DNA of 64,000 nucleotides from Dokdonella immobilis (GCF_900115085.1 NZ_FOVF01000006.1:124001-188000), one strand, 5' to 3'; shown: positions 1 to 10,795, numbered from the stretch's first letter. Numbers and translations: made by a program. The notes: generated by a model from the sequence alone, not told the origin.

Positions 1-317
1 TGGCGCTCGTAGACGGTCAGGCGCAGCGTGTCGGGCCATTGCTTGCGCGCTTCGACGCGCTCGACCCAGGGCAATTCGGCGACCGCCTTTTGCACATCGG
101 CCAGTTGCACGGCGAAGAAGCCCTTGGCCAGGTGCGTCTCGACCGTGGCCCGGATCTGCTCGGCACTGACATGCGCATACTCCGCACGCAGTTCGATCTT
201 GCGCACCGGCCAGCGCTGCGAGGCGAACCAGCCGTTCAATACGCCGACGATCGGCAGCGCAACCAGACTCAGGGCGATACCCCAGGCCAGCCACTTCAGC
301 GGCAACGGGCCCCTCAC
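1..317 (-). CDS. ftsQ: Cell division protein FtsQ, N-terminal part (runs off the window start)
   Basis: FtsQ is a bitopic inner-membrane protein of the divisome that links FtsB/FtsL to the rest of the machine. I translated the strand from a GTG at 317-315, giving 105 codons with no stop before the window edge. Residues about 9-27 form one membrane segment. A POTRA-like region follows (WPVRKIEL, then [19 protein letters not shown]), the usual FtsQ pattern. The GTG overlaps the ddl stop as GTGA, so translation is probably coupled. Position after ddl is the canonical dcw order. The identity is firm; the C-terminal beta domain lies outside the window. Confidence 0.9.
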   Translation of the reverse strand, partial: MRGPLPLKWLAWGIALSLVALPIVGVLNGWFASQRWPVRKIELRAEYAHVSAEQIRATVETHLAKGFFAVQLADVQKAVAELPWVERVEARKQWPDTLRLTVYER

Positions 318-1255
318 GTGGCGTCCCTCCCGAGTGAAGTCTCGAGAATCTTCCAGCACAGGCTTTCGAAGTCGATGCCGACCGCGCGCGCCGCCTTCGG
401 TACCAGCGAATGGCTGGTCATGCCGGGGGTCGTGTTGACCTCGAGCAGGAAATTTCCGCCACTCGCGTTGCGCATCACATCGACGCGGCCCCAACCCGAA
501 CAGCCCGCCGCATCGAACGCGGCCAGGGCCAGCGCGCGGATCGACGCCTCGGCCTCGCCATCGAGACCCGGGCACAGGTACTGGGTGTCTTCGGCGATGT
601 ATTTGGCGTGGTAGTCGTAGTACGCGCCCTTCGGCACGATGCGGATCGACGGCAGGGCTTCGCGGCCAAGGATGCCGACCGTCAGCTCGGCGCCTTCGAT
701 CAGTTCCTCGATCAGGAGTTCGCCGTCGTAACGCGTGGCCAGTTCGATCGCGGCCTCGAGATCCGCGGGCGTAAGCACGCGGGTGATGCCGACGCTCGAG
801 CCTTCGTGCGACGGCTTGACGATGGCCGGGTAGCCGATCGCCGCGATCGCGGCGCCAAGATCCTCGCCCGGGCGGTACGACGCGAAGCGCGGCGTCGGCA
901 GCCCGATCGCCTGCCAGACCTGCTTGGTGCGGACCTTGTCCATGGCCAGGGCCGAGCCGAGGATGCCGCTGCCGGTATACGGCACGCGCAGGGCGTCGAG
1001 CGCCCCCTGCAACATGCCGTCCTCGCCGCCACGCCCATGCAGGATGTTGAACACGCGGGCGTAGTGGCCGGCGCGCAAGGCATCGAGCAGGGCCGGGATG
1101 CCGTCGACCGGGTGCGCATCGACACCGCGCGCGCGCAAGGCCTCGAGCACGTTGCGGCCAGAGTCGAGCGAAACCTCGCGTTCGGCCGAGGTCCCGCCGC
1201 AGGCCACGGCGACGCGACCGAATCGACGCGGGTCGGTCGTCTGCAGGCGCTTCAT
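314..1255 (-). CDS. ddl: D-alanine--D-alanine ligase
   Basis: Cytoplasmic ATP-grasp enzyme that joins two D-alanines to supply the end of the peptidoglycan stem peptide. The 313-residue length is normal for Ddl (E. coli DdlB 306). Visible landmarks are the N-terminal [14 protein letters not shown] loop, [12 protein letters not shown], the ATP-grasp core from about residue 100, and the C-terminal metal and substrate motif [15 protein letters not shown]. The ATG overlaps the murC stop by four bases (ATGA) and the stop overlaps the ftsQ start, so it sits inside a translationally coupled string. DdlB is the likely paralogue given the dcw location. Confidence 0.96.
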   Translation of the reverse strand: MKRLQTTDPRRFGRVAVACGGTSAEREVSLDSGRNVLEALRARGVDAHPVDGIPALLDALRAGHYARVFNILHGRGGEDGMLQGALDALRVPYTGSGILGSALAMDKVRTKQVWQAIGLPTPRFASYRPGEDLGAAIAAIGYPAIVKPSHEGSSVGITRVLTPADLEAAIELATRYDGELLIEELIEGAELTVGILGREALPSIRIVPKGAYYDYHAKYIAEDTQYLCPGLDGEAEASIRALALAAFDAAGCSGWGRVDVMRNASGGNFLLEVNTTPGMTSHSLVPKAARAVGIDFESLCWKILETSLGRDAT

Positions 1256-2688
1256 CGGCGCATCCTCAGGTCGGGATCATTGGCCAGGTCGGTCGCTGCG
1301 GCGCCAATGTCGCCGGCGCCGAGCAGCATCAGCAGGTCGCCGTCCTCGAGCAGGCTCGGCAGGGCCGCACGCAGGTTGCGCGGATGCTCGACCAGCACCG
1401 GATCGACCTTGCCGCGGGCGCGGACCGCGCGCGCCAGGGCGCGCGCATCGGCATTCGCAATCGGCGCTTCGCCGGCCGGATAGACCTCGGTCAGGATCAG
1501 TACGTCGACGTCGGCCAGGACCCGCGAGAAATCATCGAGCAGGTCGCGTGTGCGTGAATAGCGGTGCGGCTGGAAGGCGACCACGAGGCGACGCCCCGGC
1601 CAGCCGCCACGGGCCGCCGCGAATACGGCGGCGAGTTCGCTCGGATGGTGGCCGTAGTCGTCGACCAGTTGTGCCCTGCCCCGGTCGAGCAGCAGTTCGC
1701 CGCGCATCGAGAAGCGCCGGCCCACGCCCTGGAAGTGGGCCAGCGCCGACTGCATCGCCGCCGGCGCGACGCCAAGCTGCCAGCCGATCGCGCAGGCGGC
1801 CAGCGCATTCAGCACGTTGTGCCGGCCCGGGATATTCAGGGTTACCGCGAGCGCTTCGGCAATATCGGGAAGATGCAGGTCGAACTGCATCTGCGCGCCG
1901 GACTGGCGCACGTTGCTGGCGCGCACGTCGGCCTCGCGGTCGATCGCGTAGGTCAGGGTCCGGCGCGTCGTCTGCGCGGCCAGGGCGGCGACTTCGGCAT
2001 CGTCCACGCATAGAACGGCGACGCCGTAGAATGGCAGGCGGTGCAGGAACTGGTCGAAGGCCGCCTTGACCTGCTCGAAATCGCCGCCGTAGTTCTCGAG
2101 GTGGTCGACGTCGATGTTGGTGATCACGGCCAGCACCGGCGACAACATCAGGAACGAACCATCCGATTCATCCGCCTCGGCGACCAGGTATTCGCCGGTG
2201 CCGAGCCGCGCGTTGGCGCCAGCGGCAGTGAGCTGGCCGCCGATGACGAAGGTCGGATCGAGACCGGCCTCGGCGAGCACGCTCGCGGTCAGGCTCGTGG
2301 TCGTGGTCTTTCCATGGGTACCGGCGACCGCGATGCCGCGCCGGAAGCGCATCAGTTCACCGAGCATTTCCGCGCGCGGCACCACCGGGATCCTGGACGC
2401 GCGCGCGGCGACCACTTCGGGGTTGTCGTCGCGGATCGCGCTGGAGCGGACCAGCACGTCGACATCGGCCACATTTTCCGCCACATGCTGCCGGTGCACG
2501 ACCATGCCCAGCGAGGTCAGCCGACGCGTGGTCGACGAATCCACGCGGTCCGAGCCGGTCACCGTATAGCCGAGATTGTGCAGGACCTCGGCGATGCCGC
2601 TCATGCCGACGCCGCCGATTCCGACGAAATGGACACGGCGGAAGTCCTGCATGATGTCGTCGTGGCGGCGCAGCCGTTGCGGAGTCAT
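1252..2688 (-). CDS. murC: UDP-N-acetylmuramate--L-alanine ligase
   Basis: Cytoplasmic Mur ligase that adds L-alanine to UDP-MurNAc, the first peptide step of peptidoglycan synthesis. The 478-residue product shows the N-terminal Rossmann motif [16 protein letters not shown] (about 21-36), the ATP-binding [12 protein letters not shown] (P-loop Lys about 127), a central Mur ligase domain and the C-terminal domain with [13 protein letters not shown]. The ATG at 2688 overlaps the murG stop (ATGA). A second in-frame ATG at 2652 would give a protein 12 residues shorter, starting MQDFRRVHF; both starts keep the whole fold. Confidence 0.96.
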   Translation of the reverse strand: MTPQRLRRHDDIMQDFRRVHFVGIGGVGMSGIAEVLHNLGYTVTGSDRVDSSTTRRLTSLGMVVHRQHVAENVADVDVLVRSSAIRDDNPEVVAARASRIPVVPRAEMLGELMRFRRGIAVAGTHGKTTTTSLTASVLAEAGLDPTFVIGGQLTAAGANARLGTGEYLVAEADESDGSFLMLSPVLAVITNIDVDHLENYGGDFEQVKAAFDQFLHRLPFYGVAVLCVDDAEVAALAAQTTRRTLTYAIDREADVRASNVRQSGAQMQFDLHLPDIAEALAVTLNIPGRHNVLNALAACAIGWQLGVAPAAMQSALAHFQGVGRRFSMRGELLLDRGRAQLVDDYGHHPSELAAVFAAARGGWPGRRLVVAFQPHRYSRTRDLLDDFSRVLADVDVLILTEVYPAGEAPIANADARALARAVRARGKVDPVLVEHPRNLRAALPSLLEDGDLLMLLGAGDIGAAATDLANDPDLRMRR

Positions 2689-3752
2689 GCGGCCACCTCA
2701 AGGCAGATGTCGGCGATCCGCGCAGCCGCGTCCGGCCGCGCCAGCGCGCGCGCGCGCGCGGCCATCTTGAGCAGCTGCGGGCGGTCGCGATCGAGTCCGT
2801 CCAGACGGGTGCCGAGGCGCTGGACGAAAGCGTCGCCCTCGGCGACAAGAAGTGCCGCGCCAGCATCGGCCAGGACTTCGGCATTGCGCGTCTGGTGATC
2901 GTCCACTGCAGCCGGAAACGGCACGAGGATCGACGCGCAGCCGGCCGCACACAATTCGGCCAGGGTCAGCGCGCCGGCGCGACAGATGACGAGGTCGGCC
3001 CAGGCATAGGCCGCAGCCATATCCTTGATGAACGGCACGATCTCGGCCTCTATGTCGGCCGCCGAATAGAGCGCCCGGGTCCTTTCGAGGTGGCGTTCGC
3101 CGCACTGGTGGCGAACCTGCAGGCTGACCCGGTCGCCACGACGACGGATCATCTCAGGCAGGATCACGTTGAGGCTCTGTGCGCCCTGGCTGCCGCCAAG
3201 AACAAGGACCCGTACCGGCCCTTCGCGACCAGCCAGACGCTGCTGCGGGGCGGGCAGCCTTGCGATCTCCTCACGGACCGGGTTGCCGACCCAGAGCGCG
3301 CCGTCGAGGCTGCCGGAGAAGCCCTCGAGCGCGCGCCGGGCGAATCGGCGCAACAGCCGGTTGGTGAACCCCGGCACCCGATTCTGTTCGTGCACGATCA
3401 GCGGCACGCGACTCAGCCAGGCCGCAATGCCGCCCGGTGCTGCGGCATAGCCGCCCATCGACAGCACACAGCGCGGACGCAACCGGCGCAGGATCCTGCG
3501 CGCGGCCAACACGGCCCGCAGCAGGCGCAGCGGAGCGGCCAGCAAGGTCAGGGTGCCCTTGCCGCGCACGCCGGAAAAAGCAATCGACTCGAGCGCGATG
3601 CCGGCTTCGGGCACGAGCCGCGTCTCGAGACCGACGTTGCCGCCGAGCCAGGCCACCGGGATGTCGCGCCTGCGCAATTCGGCGGCCACGGCAATGCCCG
3701 GGAAGATATGGCCGCCGGTGCCCCCGGCCATGATCAGGACCGGACCGCTCAT
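2685..3752 (-). CDS. murG: Undecaprenyl-PP-MurNAc-pentapeptide UDP-GlcNAc transferase
   Basis: Membrane-associated GT-B (family 28) glycosyltransferase that converts lipid I to lipid II on the cytoplasmic face. The product has 355 residues, as expected. It shows the glycine-rich loop [16 protein letters not shown] at the N-terminus, [14 protein letters not shown], a second glycine loop [11 protein letters not shown], and the UDP-GlcNAc site [15 protein letters not shown] followed by [18 protein letters not shown]. The ATG at 3752-3750 overlaps the ftsW stop. The reading frame stays open far upstream inside ftsW, but the [11 protein letters not shown] start is where MurG proteins begin. Confidence 0.96.
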   Translation of the reverse strand: MSGPVLIMAGGTGGHIFPGIAVAAELRRRDIPVAWLGGNVGLETRLVPEAGIALESIAFSGVRGKGTLTLLAAPLRLLRAVLAARRILRRLRPRCVLSMGGYAAAPGGIAAWLSRVPLIVHEQNRVPGFTNRLLRRFARRALEGFSGSLDGALWVGNPVREEIARLPAPQQRLAGREGPVRVLVLGGSQGAQSLNVILPEMIRRRGDRVSLQVRHQCGERHLERTRALYSAADIEAEIVPFIKDMAAAYAWADLVICRAGALTLAELCAAGCASILVPFPAAVDDHQTRNAEVLADAGAALLVAEGDAFVQRLGTRLDGLDRDRPQLLKMAARARALARPDAAARIADICLEVAA

Positions 3753-4951
3753 GCCGGCTCCTCCTCTTCGATCGGGGTGACCACGGCCTGGGCGGCAGCA
3801 TTTTCGGCACGCGTCAACTCGTAGCTGACCCGAGCCAGAAGGCCGATCGCCACGCAGGTCATCATCACACTCGATCCACCCGAACTGATCAGCGGCAGGG
3901 TCAGGCCCTTGGTCGGCAGCACGCCGAGATTGACGCCGATCGAAACGAGGGCCTGGAACGCCAACATCAGCGAGATGCCGAACGCGCAGTAGCCGGCAAA
4001 GCGCTGACCACGCTCCATCGCGCGCAGGCCGATGCGGAAGCCGCTGCCGACCAGCCAGGCAAACAGGCCGAGCACGAGCAGGATACCGGCGAAGCCGAGT
4101 TCCTCGGCGATCACGGCAAGGATGAAGTCGGTATGCGCTTCGGGAAGGTAGAACAGCTTCTGCACACTGGCCCCGAGACCGACGCCGAACCATTCGCCGC
4201 GGCCGATCGCGATCAACGCCTGGGTCAGCTGGAAGCCCTCGTTGAACGGATCGGCCCAGGGGTCGAGAAACGATTTCAGGCGCTTCAGCCGGTAGTCCTC
4301 GAACAGTGCGGCCCAGGCCAGGGCCGGCATGGCCATCGCCCCGAGCAGGCCGAGATTGCGCAGGCGCGCGCCGCCGAGCCAGATCATGCCGAGGGTGACT
4401 GCGAGCAACAGGGTGGCACTGCCGAAATCGGGCTGGGCCAGGAGCAGGCCGACCAGCAGCACGGCGACTCCGAGCGGCTTGCACACGCCGAGCATGCGCG
4501 CATGCACGGCATCGCGATGACGCACCAGGTAACTGGCCAGGTAGACGATCAGGATCAGCTTGACGAGTTCGACCGACTGGAAACCCGACACGCCGAGGTT
4601 GATCCAGCGCCGCGCCCCGTTGACGCGCATGCCGATGCCCGGCACGAAGACGAGCAGGAGCAGGATGAAGGCGACCAGCAGGAGCAGGAAAGCGTGTTTC
4701 TCGACCACAGCCAGTTCGGTGCGGGCGATCGCCACGGCCAGGCCGATGCCGAGGGCCAGGAACAGGATGTGCCGGGTCAGATAGTGGAACGCGCCGATCT
4801 GCTGGTTGTCGGCGATCGAGATCGAGCTCGAGGCCACCATGATCAGACCGAGGCTGGCCAGCCCGATCGCCGAGCACAGCACGCCGGTGTCGTAGCGCCC
4901 TTGCGGCGCGCTGCGGCGGGTAGCCTGGGTGCTGGTCGACGTGCCGAGCAT
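3749..4951 (-). CDS. ftsW: Septal peptidoglycan glycosyltransferase FtsW (SEDS family)
   Basis: Polytopic SEDS protein that polymerises lipid II at the septum together with the transpeptidase FtsI. The 400 residues contain about ten hydrophobic segments. Visible SEDS features are [14 protein letters not shown] in the first large loop, [13 protein letters not shown], the segment [17 protein letters not shown] carrying the likely catalytic Asp, and the C-terminal [10 protein letters not shown]. The usual QPSEL/QPAEL after the RWI motif reads QSVEL here. The start codon overlaps the mraY stop by one base (TGATG). In many species murD lies between mraY and ftsW; here there is no room for it. Confidence 0.94.
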   Translation of the reverse strand: MLGTSTSTQATRRSAPQGRYDTGVLCSAIGLASLGLIMVASSSISIADNQQIGAFHYLTRHILFLALGIGLAVAIARTELAVVEKHAFLLLLVAFILLLLVFVPGIGMRVNGARRWINLGVSGFQSVELVKLILIVYLASYLVRHRDAVHARMLGVCKPLGVAVLLVGLLLAQPDFGSATLLLAVTLGMIWLGGARLRNLGLLGAMAMPALAWAALFEDYRLKRLKSFLDPWADPFNEGFQLTQALIAIGRGEWFGVGLGASVQKLFYLPEAHTDFILAVIAEELGFAGILLVLGLFAWLVGSGFRIGLRAMERGQRFAGYCAFGISLMLAFQALVSIGVNLGVLPTKGLTLPLISSGGSSVMMTCVAIGLLARVSYELTRAENAAAQAVVTPIEEEEPA

Positions 4952-6033
4952 CAGCGCACCTTCAGCGTAGCGAGGCCGACGAGGACAAGGACCACGCTGA
5001 TGATCCAGAAGCGGACGATGACGCGCGGCTCCGGCCAGCCCTTGAGTTCGAAGTGATGGTGGATCGGGGCCATGCGGAAGATGCGCCGGCCGGTCAGCTT
5101 GAAGCTGGCCACCTGCAGCATCACCGACGCCGTCTCGAGGACGAAGATGCCGCCCATGATCAGCAGCACGATTTCCTGGCGCACGATCACCGCGATCGTG
5201 CCGAGCGCGGCGCCAACCGCGAGGGCGCCGATATCGCCCATGAAGACCTGGGCTGGATAGGTGTTGAACCAGAGGAAGCCGAGTCCGGCCCCGGCCAGGG
5301 CACCGCAGAAGATGACCAGCTCGCCGGCACCCGGAATCGAGGGGATCTGCAGGTAGTTCGAGAACACGGCATTGCCGGCCAGATAGGCGAAGGCGCCGAG
5401 CGCGGTGACCACCAGCACGCTCGGCATGATCGCGAGGCCGTCGAGGCCGTCGGTCAGGTTCACCGCATTGGAGAAGCCGACGATCATGAAGTAGGCCAGC
5501 GGGATGAACATCAGGCCGAGCGGAATGGCGACCGTCTTGAATACCGGGAGATAAAGCGCGGTGTGCGCCGGCAGGTCGGCACTGTGGTAGAGGATCACAG
5601 CCACGGCGAGGCCGAACACCGACTGCCAGAAGTATTTCCAGCGCGAAGCCAGGCCGCGGCTGTCGCGCAGCACGAGCTTCTTGTAGTCGTCGTAGAAGCC
5701 GATGCCACCGAAGGCCAGGGTGACGCCGAGCACCAGCCAGACATACCCGTTGCGCAGGTCCATCCAGAGCAGGGTGGCGATGGCCACGGCGAGCAGGATC
5801 AGCAGGCCGCCCATGGTTGGCGTGCCGGCCTTGACGAGGTGCGACTGCGGGCCGTCCGATCGGATCACCTGGCCGGCCTTGACGTGGGCCAGCTTGCGGA
5901 TCACGGCAGGGCCGATCAGCAGCGACACCGCGAGCGCGGTCAAGGTACTCATGATGGCGCGGAAGGTCAGATACTGGAATAGATGGAATCCGCTGTACCA
6001 GCCGCGCAACAGGTCGGCGAGCTCAAGCAGCAT
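4951..6033 (-). CDS. mraY: Phospho-N-acetylmuramoyl-pentapeptide transferase
   Basis: Polytopic inner-membrane enzyme that transfers phospho-MurNAc-pentapeptide to undecaprenyl phosphate, forming lipid I. I set the start at the ATG of MLLELADLL (6033), giving 360 residues, the E. coli MraY length; the longer open frame upstream is out-of-frame murF sequence. Signature motifs are [21 protein letters not shown] with Asp115/Asp116 at the same numbers as in E. coli, [20 protein letters not shown] and the histidine-rich [12 protein letters not shown]. The start lies 11 bases inside the 3' end of murF. Confidence 0.96.
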   Translation of the reverse strand: MLLELADLLRGWYSGFHLFQYLTFRAIMSTLTALAVSLLIGPAVIRKLAHVKAGQVIRSDGPQSHLVKAGTPTMGGLLILLAVAIATLLWMDLRNGYVWLVLGVTLAFGGIGFYDDYKKLVLRDSRGLASRWKYFWQSVFGLAVAVILYHSADLPAHTALYLPVFKTVAIPLGLMFIPLAYFMIVGFSNAVNLTDGLDGLAIMPSVLVVTALGAFAYLAGNAVFSNYLQIPSIPGAGELVIFCGALAGAGLGFLWFNTYPAQVFMGDIGALAVGAALGTIAVIVRQEIVLLIMGGIFVLETASVMLQVASFKLTGRRIFRMAPIHHHFELKGWPEPRVIVRFWIISVVLVLVGLATLKVR

Positions 6034-7393
6034 GGCGCCCTCCGTTTCCATTGCTGTCGGCGAACAGGGCCGTGACGACCTTGTCCATGGCCGAACCGCG
6101 CGAGCCCTTGACCAGCAGGGTCGCACCGGCAACCAACTCGCCGCGCAACGCGACGATCAGTTCGGCCTGATCGGAGAAATGGCGGGCGCGGTCACCGAAC
6201 GCATGCGCCGCGGCTCGGCTCAGCTCACCGACCGCATACAGGCGATCGATGCCCTGGCTGCGGGCCAGCGCACCGATGTCGGCGTGCAGGCGCCATGCCT
6301 CGCGGCCAAGCTCGCGCATGTCGCCGATGACCAGGATCCGGACCCCATCACTTTCGGCTAGGGTGTCGATCGCCGCCGCGAACGAGGCCGGATTGGCGTT
6401 GTAGGTATCGTCGATGATGAGCGCCCCGCTGGGATGGTCGCGCCGCGAGGTGCGGCCGGCGACGGCTACCGCGACTTCGAGGCCGCTGCGGATCGTCGCC
6501 AGCGGTACGCCGGCCGCCAGCGCGAGGCTCGCTGCGGCCAGGGCGTTGATCACGTTGTGCCGTCCCTGCAGCGGCAGGTCGATGCGCGCTTCGCCCATCG
6601 GCGTCACCAGGGTGAAGCAGGACTCCACCGTGTTGCCGCTGAAACGCGCACTGACATCGGCGCGCGGGTCGAGACCGAAGCGGATCACGCGGCGATCGCC
6701 GACCAGGGACGAGAAATACGAGGCGAACGCATCGTCGGCATTGATCACGGCGATGCCGTCGGCCGGCAGTCCGGAATACAGGGCACCCTTGGTTTCGGCG
6801 ATGCCCTCGATCGAACCCATGCGTTCGAGATGCGCGGGCGCGATGTTGTTGACCAGTCCGATCTGCGGCTGCGCGATGCGGACCAGATAATCGATGTCGC
6901 CGGGCTTGCCCGCGCCCATCTCGAGGACGACGAATCGGCTGTCCTCGGGAGTCGCCAGCAGGGTCAGCGGCAGGCCGATCTCGTTGTTGTAGCTGCCCGC
7001 GCTGAAATGGGTCGGCGCATGGCGGGAAAGGATTCCGGCGAGCAGGCTCTTGACCGTGGTCTTGCCATTCGAGCCGGTGATGCCGATCACGCAGAGCGAG
7101 CGTTGGCGACGCACCTCGGCGGCGATGTCGCCGAGCGCGCGCAGGCTGTCGGCAACGATCACCTGGGGCAAATCGCAACCCACGGCGTGCTCGACCAGGG
7201 CGGCGACCGCACCGGCCTGCGCGGCCGCATCGAGAAAGCCGTGACCATCGTGACGGTCGCCGCGCAAAGCGACGAACAGCGCACCGTCGGCCAGCTTGCG
7301 CGTGTCGGTCGAAACCGAGCTGACGCGCACATCCGCGCCTTGCAGTGTTCCGCCCGTGCAGCGTGCGACCGTGGCCAGATCGAGATTCAGCAT
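6023..7393 (-). CDS. murF: UDP-MurNAc-tripeptide--D-alanyl-D-alanine ligase
   Basis: Cytoplasmic Mur ligase that attaches the D-Ala-D-Ala made by Ddl to UDP-MurNAc-tripeptide. The 456-residue protein has the P-loop [15 protein letters not shown] (Lys about 111), the [11 protein letters not shown] segment typical of MurF, the central Mur ligase domain and the C-terminal signature [17 protein letters not shown]. It overlaps murE by seven bases and mraY by eleven, the largest overlap among the dcw junctions seen here. No unusual features were seen. Confidence 0.96.
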   Translation of the reverse strand: MLNLDLATVARCTGGTLQGADVRVSSVSTDTRKLADGALFVALRGDRHDGHGFLDAAAQAGAVAALVEHAVGCDLPQVIVADSLRALGDIAAEVRRQRSLCVIGITGSNGKTTVKSLLAGILSRHAPTHFSAGSYNNEIGLPLTLLATPEDSRFVVLEMGAGKPGDIDYLVRIAQPQIGLVNNIAPAHLERMGSIEGIAETKGALYSGLPADGIAVINADDAFASYFSSLVGDRRVIRFGLDPRADVSARFSGNTVESCFTLVTPMGEARIDLPLQGRHNVINALAAASLALAAGVPLATIRSGLEVAVAVAGRTSRRDHPSGALIIDDTYNANPASFAAAIDTLAESDGVRILVIGDMRELGREAWRLHADIGALARSQGIDRLYAVGELSRAAAHAFGDRARHFSDQAELIVALRGELVAGATLLVKGSRGSAMDKVVTALFADSNGNGGRHAA

Positions 7394-8874
7394 GGGCGCG
7401 CCTCCAGCGCCTGCCGGGCGACCTGGCGATCATCGAACGGCAGCCGCTTTCCGGCGATTTCCTGGTACGGCTCGTGGCCCTTGCCGGCGACCAGGACGAT
7501 GTCATCGGCGCGTGCCTCGGCGATGGCGCGATGGATGGCCCGATGACGGTCGCGTTCGACCACGATGGCGGCCGGCTCGCTGAAGCCCTGCATGATGTCG
7601 GCGACGATCGCGTCGCCATCCTCCGCACGCGGATTGTCATCGGTGACGATGACCCGGTCGGCCAGACGCTCGGCGATCGCGGCCATCTGCGGCCGCTTGC
7701 CGACGTCGCGCTCGCCGCCGCAACCGAACACGCAGACGAGGACCCCGGCGCAGTGCGCGCGAACGCTGGCCAGGGCCTGTTCGAGGGCATCCGGCGTGTG
7801 CGCATAGTCGACGACGACGAGCGGCCGCCCGGCATCCCCGCCGAGACGACTCATGCGTCCGCTGACCGGCTCGAGCGTGCCGAGTACAGAGCGGATTTCG
7901 GCGAAGTCGTGACCGAGCGCGCCAAGACTGGCGGCCACCGCGAGCAGGTTGGATACGTTGAAGCGCCCAAGCAGGGGCGACTCGATGCGAGCCTCGCCCC
8001 AGGGTGTATGCAGATCGAAGCGCAGACCCAGCGCATGCGCCTGGATATCCGTGGCGCGCACATCGGCGTGCGGATTGTCGATGGCGAAGGCGAGGCGGGC
8101 GACCGCGTCAGGCAGGGACGTGGCCAGGCGCCGCCCGAAGGCGTCATCGATGTTGATCACGGCCGCGGCCAGGCCCGGCCATTCGAACAGGCGCTGCTTG
8201 GCCGCCGCGTAAGCCTCCATGCTGCCGTGGTAGTCGAGGTGGTCCCGGGTCAGGTTGGTGAACACGGCCAGACGGAACCGGACATGGTCGACCCGACCCT
8301 GTGCGAGCGCATGCGAGGAAACCTCCATGGCCACATCGGAAGCGCCTTTGGCGAGGAAACGGGCCAGCAGCCGCTGCACGCTGATCACGTCCGGCGTGGT
8401 CCGCTCGCCGGCGTCGAGGGAACCGGCGAAGCCCGCGCCGAGCGTGCCGATCGTCGCCGTACGCCGGCCCAGTCGATCGAGCGCCTGGCCGAGCAGCTGC
8501 ACGGTCGAGGTCTTGCCATTGGTGCCGGTGACGCCACTGACGCGCAGGCGCCGCGAGGCGTCGCCGTGGAAGCGCGCGGCGATGCCGCCCAGTTTCGCGC
8601 GCAGGTCGTCGACCTGGATCACCCGATCTGCGCAATCCGCGTCGAGCCGCGCCAATTCGGGCCCGGCTTCGGCGATGACCGCCACCGCACCGGACGCCAG
8701 GGCGCTTGCCGCGTAGATGATGCCGTGCTCGCGGCTACCGCGCAGGGCGATATAGAGATCGCCAGCCACGATCGCGCGCGAGTCGAGGCTCAGGCCGCGC
8801 ACGCGCAGATCGGCCAGCGCGCCGGCCTCGGCGCAACCGTCCAGCAGATCGCCGAGGCGCATCGCTTCGCTCAT
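7387..8874 (-). CDS. murE: UDP-MurNAc-L-Ala-D-Glu--meso-diaminopimelate ligase
   Basis: Cytoplasmic Mur ligase adding the third stem-peptide residue. The 495-residue product starts at the ATG of MSEAMRLGDLL (8874); the open frame further upstream is shadow of ftsI. It carries the P-loop GVTGTNGKTSTVQLL (Lys about 121) and the C-terminal DDNPRAEDGDAI. The DNPR motif is the known marker for meso-diaminopimelate rather than lysine specificity, so the wall is probably of the usual Gram-negative type. The start overlaps the ftsI stop by one base (TGATG). Confidence 0.96.
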   Translation of the reverse strand: MSEAMRLGDLLDGCAEAGALADLRVRGLSLDSRAIVAGDLYIALRGSREHGIIYAASALASGAVAVIAEAGPELARLDADCADRVIQVDDLRAKLGGIAARFHGDASRRLRVSGVTGTNGKTSTVQLLGQALDRLGRRTATIGTLGAGFAGSLDAGERTTPDVISVQRLLARFLAKGASDVAMEVSSHALAQGRVDHVRFRLAVFTNLTRDHLDYHGSMEAYAAAKQRLFEWPGLAAAVINIDDAFGRRLATSLPDAVARLAFAIDNPHADVRATDIQAHALGLRFDLHTPWGEARIESPLLGRFNVSNLLAVAASLGALGHDFAEIRSVLGTLEPVSGRMSRLGGDAGRPLVVVDYAHTPDALEQALASVRAHCAGVLVCVFGCGGERDVGKRPQMAAIAERLADRVIVTDDNPRAEDGDAIVADIMQGFSEPAAIVVERDRHRAIHRAIAEARADDIVLVAGKGHEPYQEIAGKRLPFDDRQVARQALEARPC

Positions 8875-10652
8875 CACGGCACCGCCTCTTCGTAATTGGG
8901 CTGGTCGGCCGGATAGGCGGGTGGCTCGCTGGCCGGGCCGATCGGATGACCGACGTCGGGCGAACCGGCATACCAGCGCTGCACGTTGTCGGGCGCCACA
9001 TCGAGCAGGCGCAGTGCGTTGGCCATGACCTTGCTGAACACCGGCGCCGAGACCAGACCGCCGAAATAGGCCCCCTGGCCCTGGCCCGGATCGTTGATGA
9101 CAACCACGCCGACCAGGCGAGGATTGCTCGCCGGCACCATGCCGGCAAACAGCGAGACATAGCGCTTCTCGTAACCGCCGGCGATCGCCCGGCGCGAGGT
9201 TCCGGTCTTGCCGGCGACGCGGTAGTTCGGCACGGCCGCGGCCAGACCCGAGCCTTCCGGGGAGATCACGGTCTCGAGCATGCTGCGCACGTTGGCGGCG
9301 ATCTGCGGATCGATCACCGCGCTGTCGGGGTTGACCGCACCCTTGACGAATCCGGGCTGGCGCAGGCGGCCGCCATTGGCCAGCGCGGCATAGGCCTGGG
9401 CGATCTGCATCGGCGTCACGCTGAGACCGTAGCCATAGGAAATGGTGGCCTTCTCGACCGGTCCCCAGCTCTTCGAGATCGGCAGGAAACCGGGCGACTC
9501 GCCCGGGAAGCCGCAACCGCTGACCTCGCCGAATCCGAAGCGATGGAACACGTCGTACATGTGCTCGCTGCTCAGCGAGGAAGCGATCTTGGCCGCGCCG
9601 ACGTTGCTCGACTTGGTGATCACCCGGGTCACGTTGATCAGGCCGTAGTTGCGATGGTCGCTGATCGTGTAACCGCCGGGCAGCATCAACGTGCCGGGTG
9701 TCGTGTCGATCGGGCTGTCGGACTTCCAGCGCCCGCTTTCGAGGGCGGCGGCGATCGTGAACGGCTTCATCGTCGAACCCGGCTCGACCACGTCGGTGAC
9801 GGCGCGATTGCGGCGGAAGGCCGGATCGATCGCCGTGCGAGAATTCGGGTTGAACGAGGGCTGGTTGACCATGGCCAGCACTTCACCGTTGCTGACGTCG
9901 AGGATCACCATCGAGCCGGACGATGCGTGGTGGTCGATGATCGCCGCCTTCAGCTCACGGTAGGCGAGATACTGGATGCGGCGGTCGATCGACAGGATCA
10001 GGTCGCGGCCCGGCTGGGCTTCCTGCAGGAGCTCGACGTTTTCGACGACGTGGCCGAGGCGATCGCGGATGACGCGCTTGAGGCCCGGCTTGCCGGCCAG
10101 CCAGTCGTCGAAGGCCAGTTCGAGGCCCTCCTGGCCGCGATCGTCGATGTTGGTGATGCCGAGGGCATGGGCGAGGATCTCGCCGCTCGGATAGTAGCGC
10201 CGGAAGGCGCGCTCGCTGGCGACGCCGGGGATCTTCAGGGCCAGGATGTCGCGCGCGGCATCGGGATCGACCGGGCGCTTGAGGTAGAGGAATTCCTTGT
10301 CCTTGCGCTGGACCAGGCGCTCGGTCAGATCGGCCGTGGTCACCCCGAGCGCATTGGCCAGCACCGGCAGCTGGTCCGGATTGGCCAGCAGTTCCTGCGG
10401 ATTGCCCCAGATCGATTCGACCGGGGTCGATACCGCGAGCGGCTCGCCGTTGCGGTCGAAGATCGTGCCGCGCGAGACGGGCACGGGAATGTCGCGCAGG
10501 TAGCGGGCGTCGCCCTCGCCCTGGTAGAAGTCCTTGCGCACGACCTGCAGGTCGACCGCGCGCACGACCAGGGCGGTCGAAGCCAGCGCGAGCACCATCA
10601 GCACCGTATACAGGCGCGCCCGCAGGTTGGCCGGCTTCGCTCTCGGCGTCAT
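8874..10652 (-). CDS. ftsI: Peptidoglycan D,D-transpeptidase FtsI (PBP3)
   Basis: Septal class B penicillin-binding protein that cross-links peptidoglycan with FtsW. The 592 residues show a short cytoplasmic tail, one membrane segment (about 15-33), a pedestal beginning RGTIFDRNGEPLAVSTPVES, and a transpeptidase domain with all three active-site motifs: STMK (Ser293, Lys296), SSN (348-350) and KTG (482-484). The ATG at 10652 gives the N-terminus expected for the family. It is the only dcw gene in the window with a long gap in front of it (143 bases after ftsL), and that gap holds a small candidate ORF whose stop overlaps this start. Confidence 0.96.
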   Translation of the reverse strand: MTPRAKPANLRARLYTVLMVLALASTALVVRAVDLQVVRKDFYQGEGDARYLRDIPVPVSRGTIFDRNGEPLAVSTPVESIWGNPQELLANPDQLPVLANALGVTTADLTERLVQRKDKEFLYLKRPVDPDAARDILALKIPGVASERAFRRYYPSGEILAHALGITNIDDRGQEGLELAFDDWLAGKPGLKRVIRDRLGHVVENVELLQEAQPGRDLILSIDRRIQYLAYRELKAAIIDHHASSGSMVILDVSNGEVLAMVNQPSFNPNSRTAIDPAFRRNRAVTDVVEPGSTMKPFTIAAALESGRWKSDSPIDTTPGTLMLPGGYTISDHRNYGLINVTRVITKSSNVGAAKIASSLSSEHMYDVFHRFGFGEVSGCGFPGESPGFLPISKSWGPVEKATISYGYGLSVTPMQIAQAYAALANGGRLRQPGFVKGAVNPDSAVIDPQIAANVRSMLETVISPEGSGLAAAVPNYRVAGKTGTSRRAIAGGYEKRYVSLFAGMVPASNPRLVGVVVINDPGQGQGAYFGGLVSAPVFSKVMANALRLLDVAPDNVQRWYAGSPDVGHPIGPASEPPAYPADQPNYEEAVP

Positions 10653-10768
10653 GGCCGCACCCGCTGCGCGCAGGCATGCGCGCCCGTCTGCGCCATTGCG
10701 CAGCTGCGTGCAGGCCTGGCCGAGGCCGGGCCGCCGGTTGCCATCCTTGCGGACTCGCGACCGTTCAT
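10649..10768 (-). CDS. Candidate small ORF (39 codons) between ftsL and ftsI, ATGA-coupled to ftsI
   Basis: Reading the minus strand between ftsL and ftsI, an ATG at 10768-10766 opens a 39-codon frame (begins MNGRESARMATGG). Its TGA overlaps the ftsI ATG as ATGA. A purine run AGGGGGA lies about 11 bases before the ATG, rather far but usable. About 80 percent of third positions are G or C, like the neighbours. The peptide has no membrane segment and I recognise no family. It could be a real micro-protein, a coupling ORF that delivers ribosomes to ftsI, or chance. The overlap geometry copies the other dcw junctions, which is the main support. Confidence 0.3.
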   Translation of the reverse strand: MNGRESARMATGGPASARPARSCAMAQTGAHACAQRVRP

Positions 10769-10795
10769 GACTGTGAGTTCCCCCTCACTGCCGGA

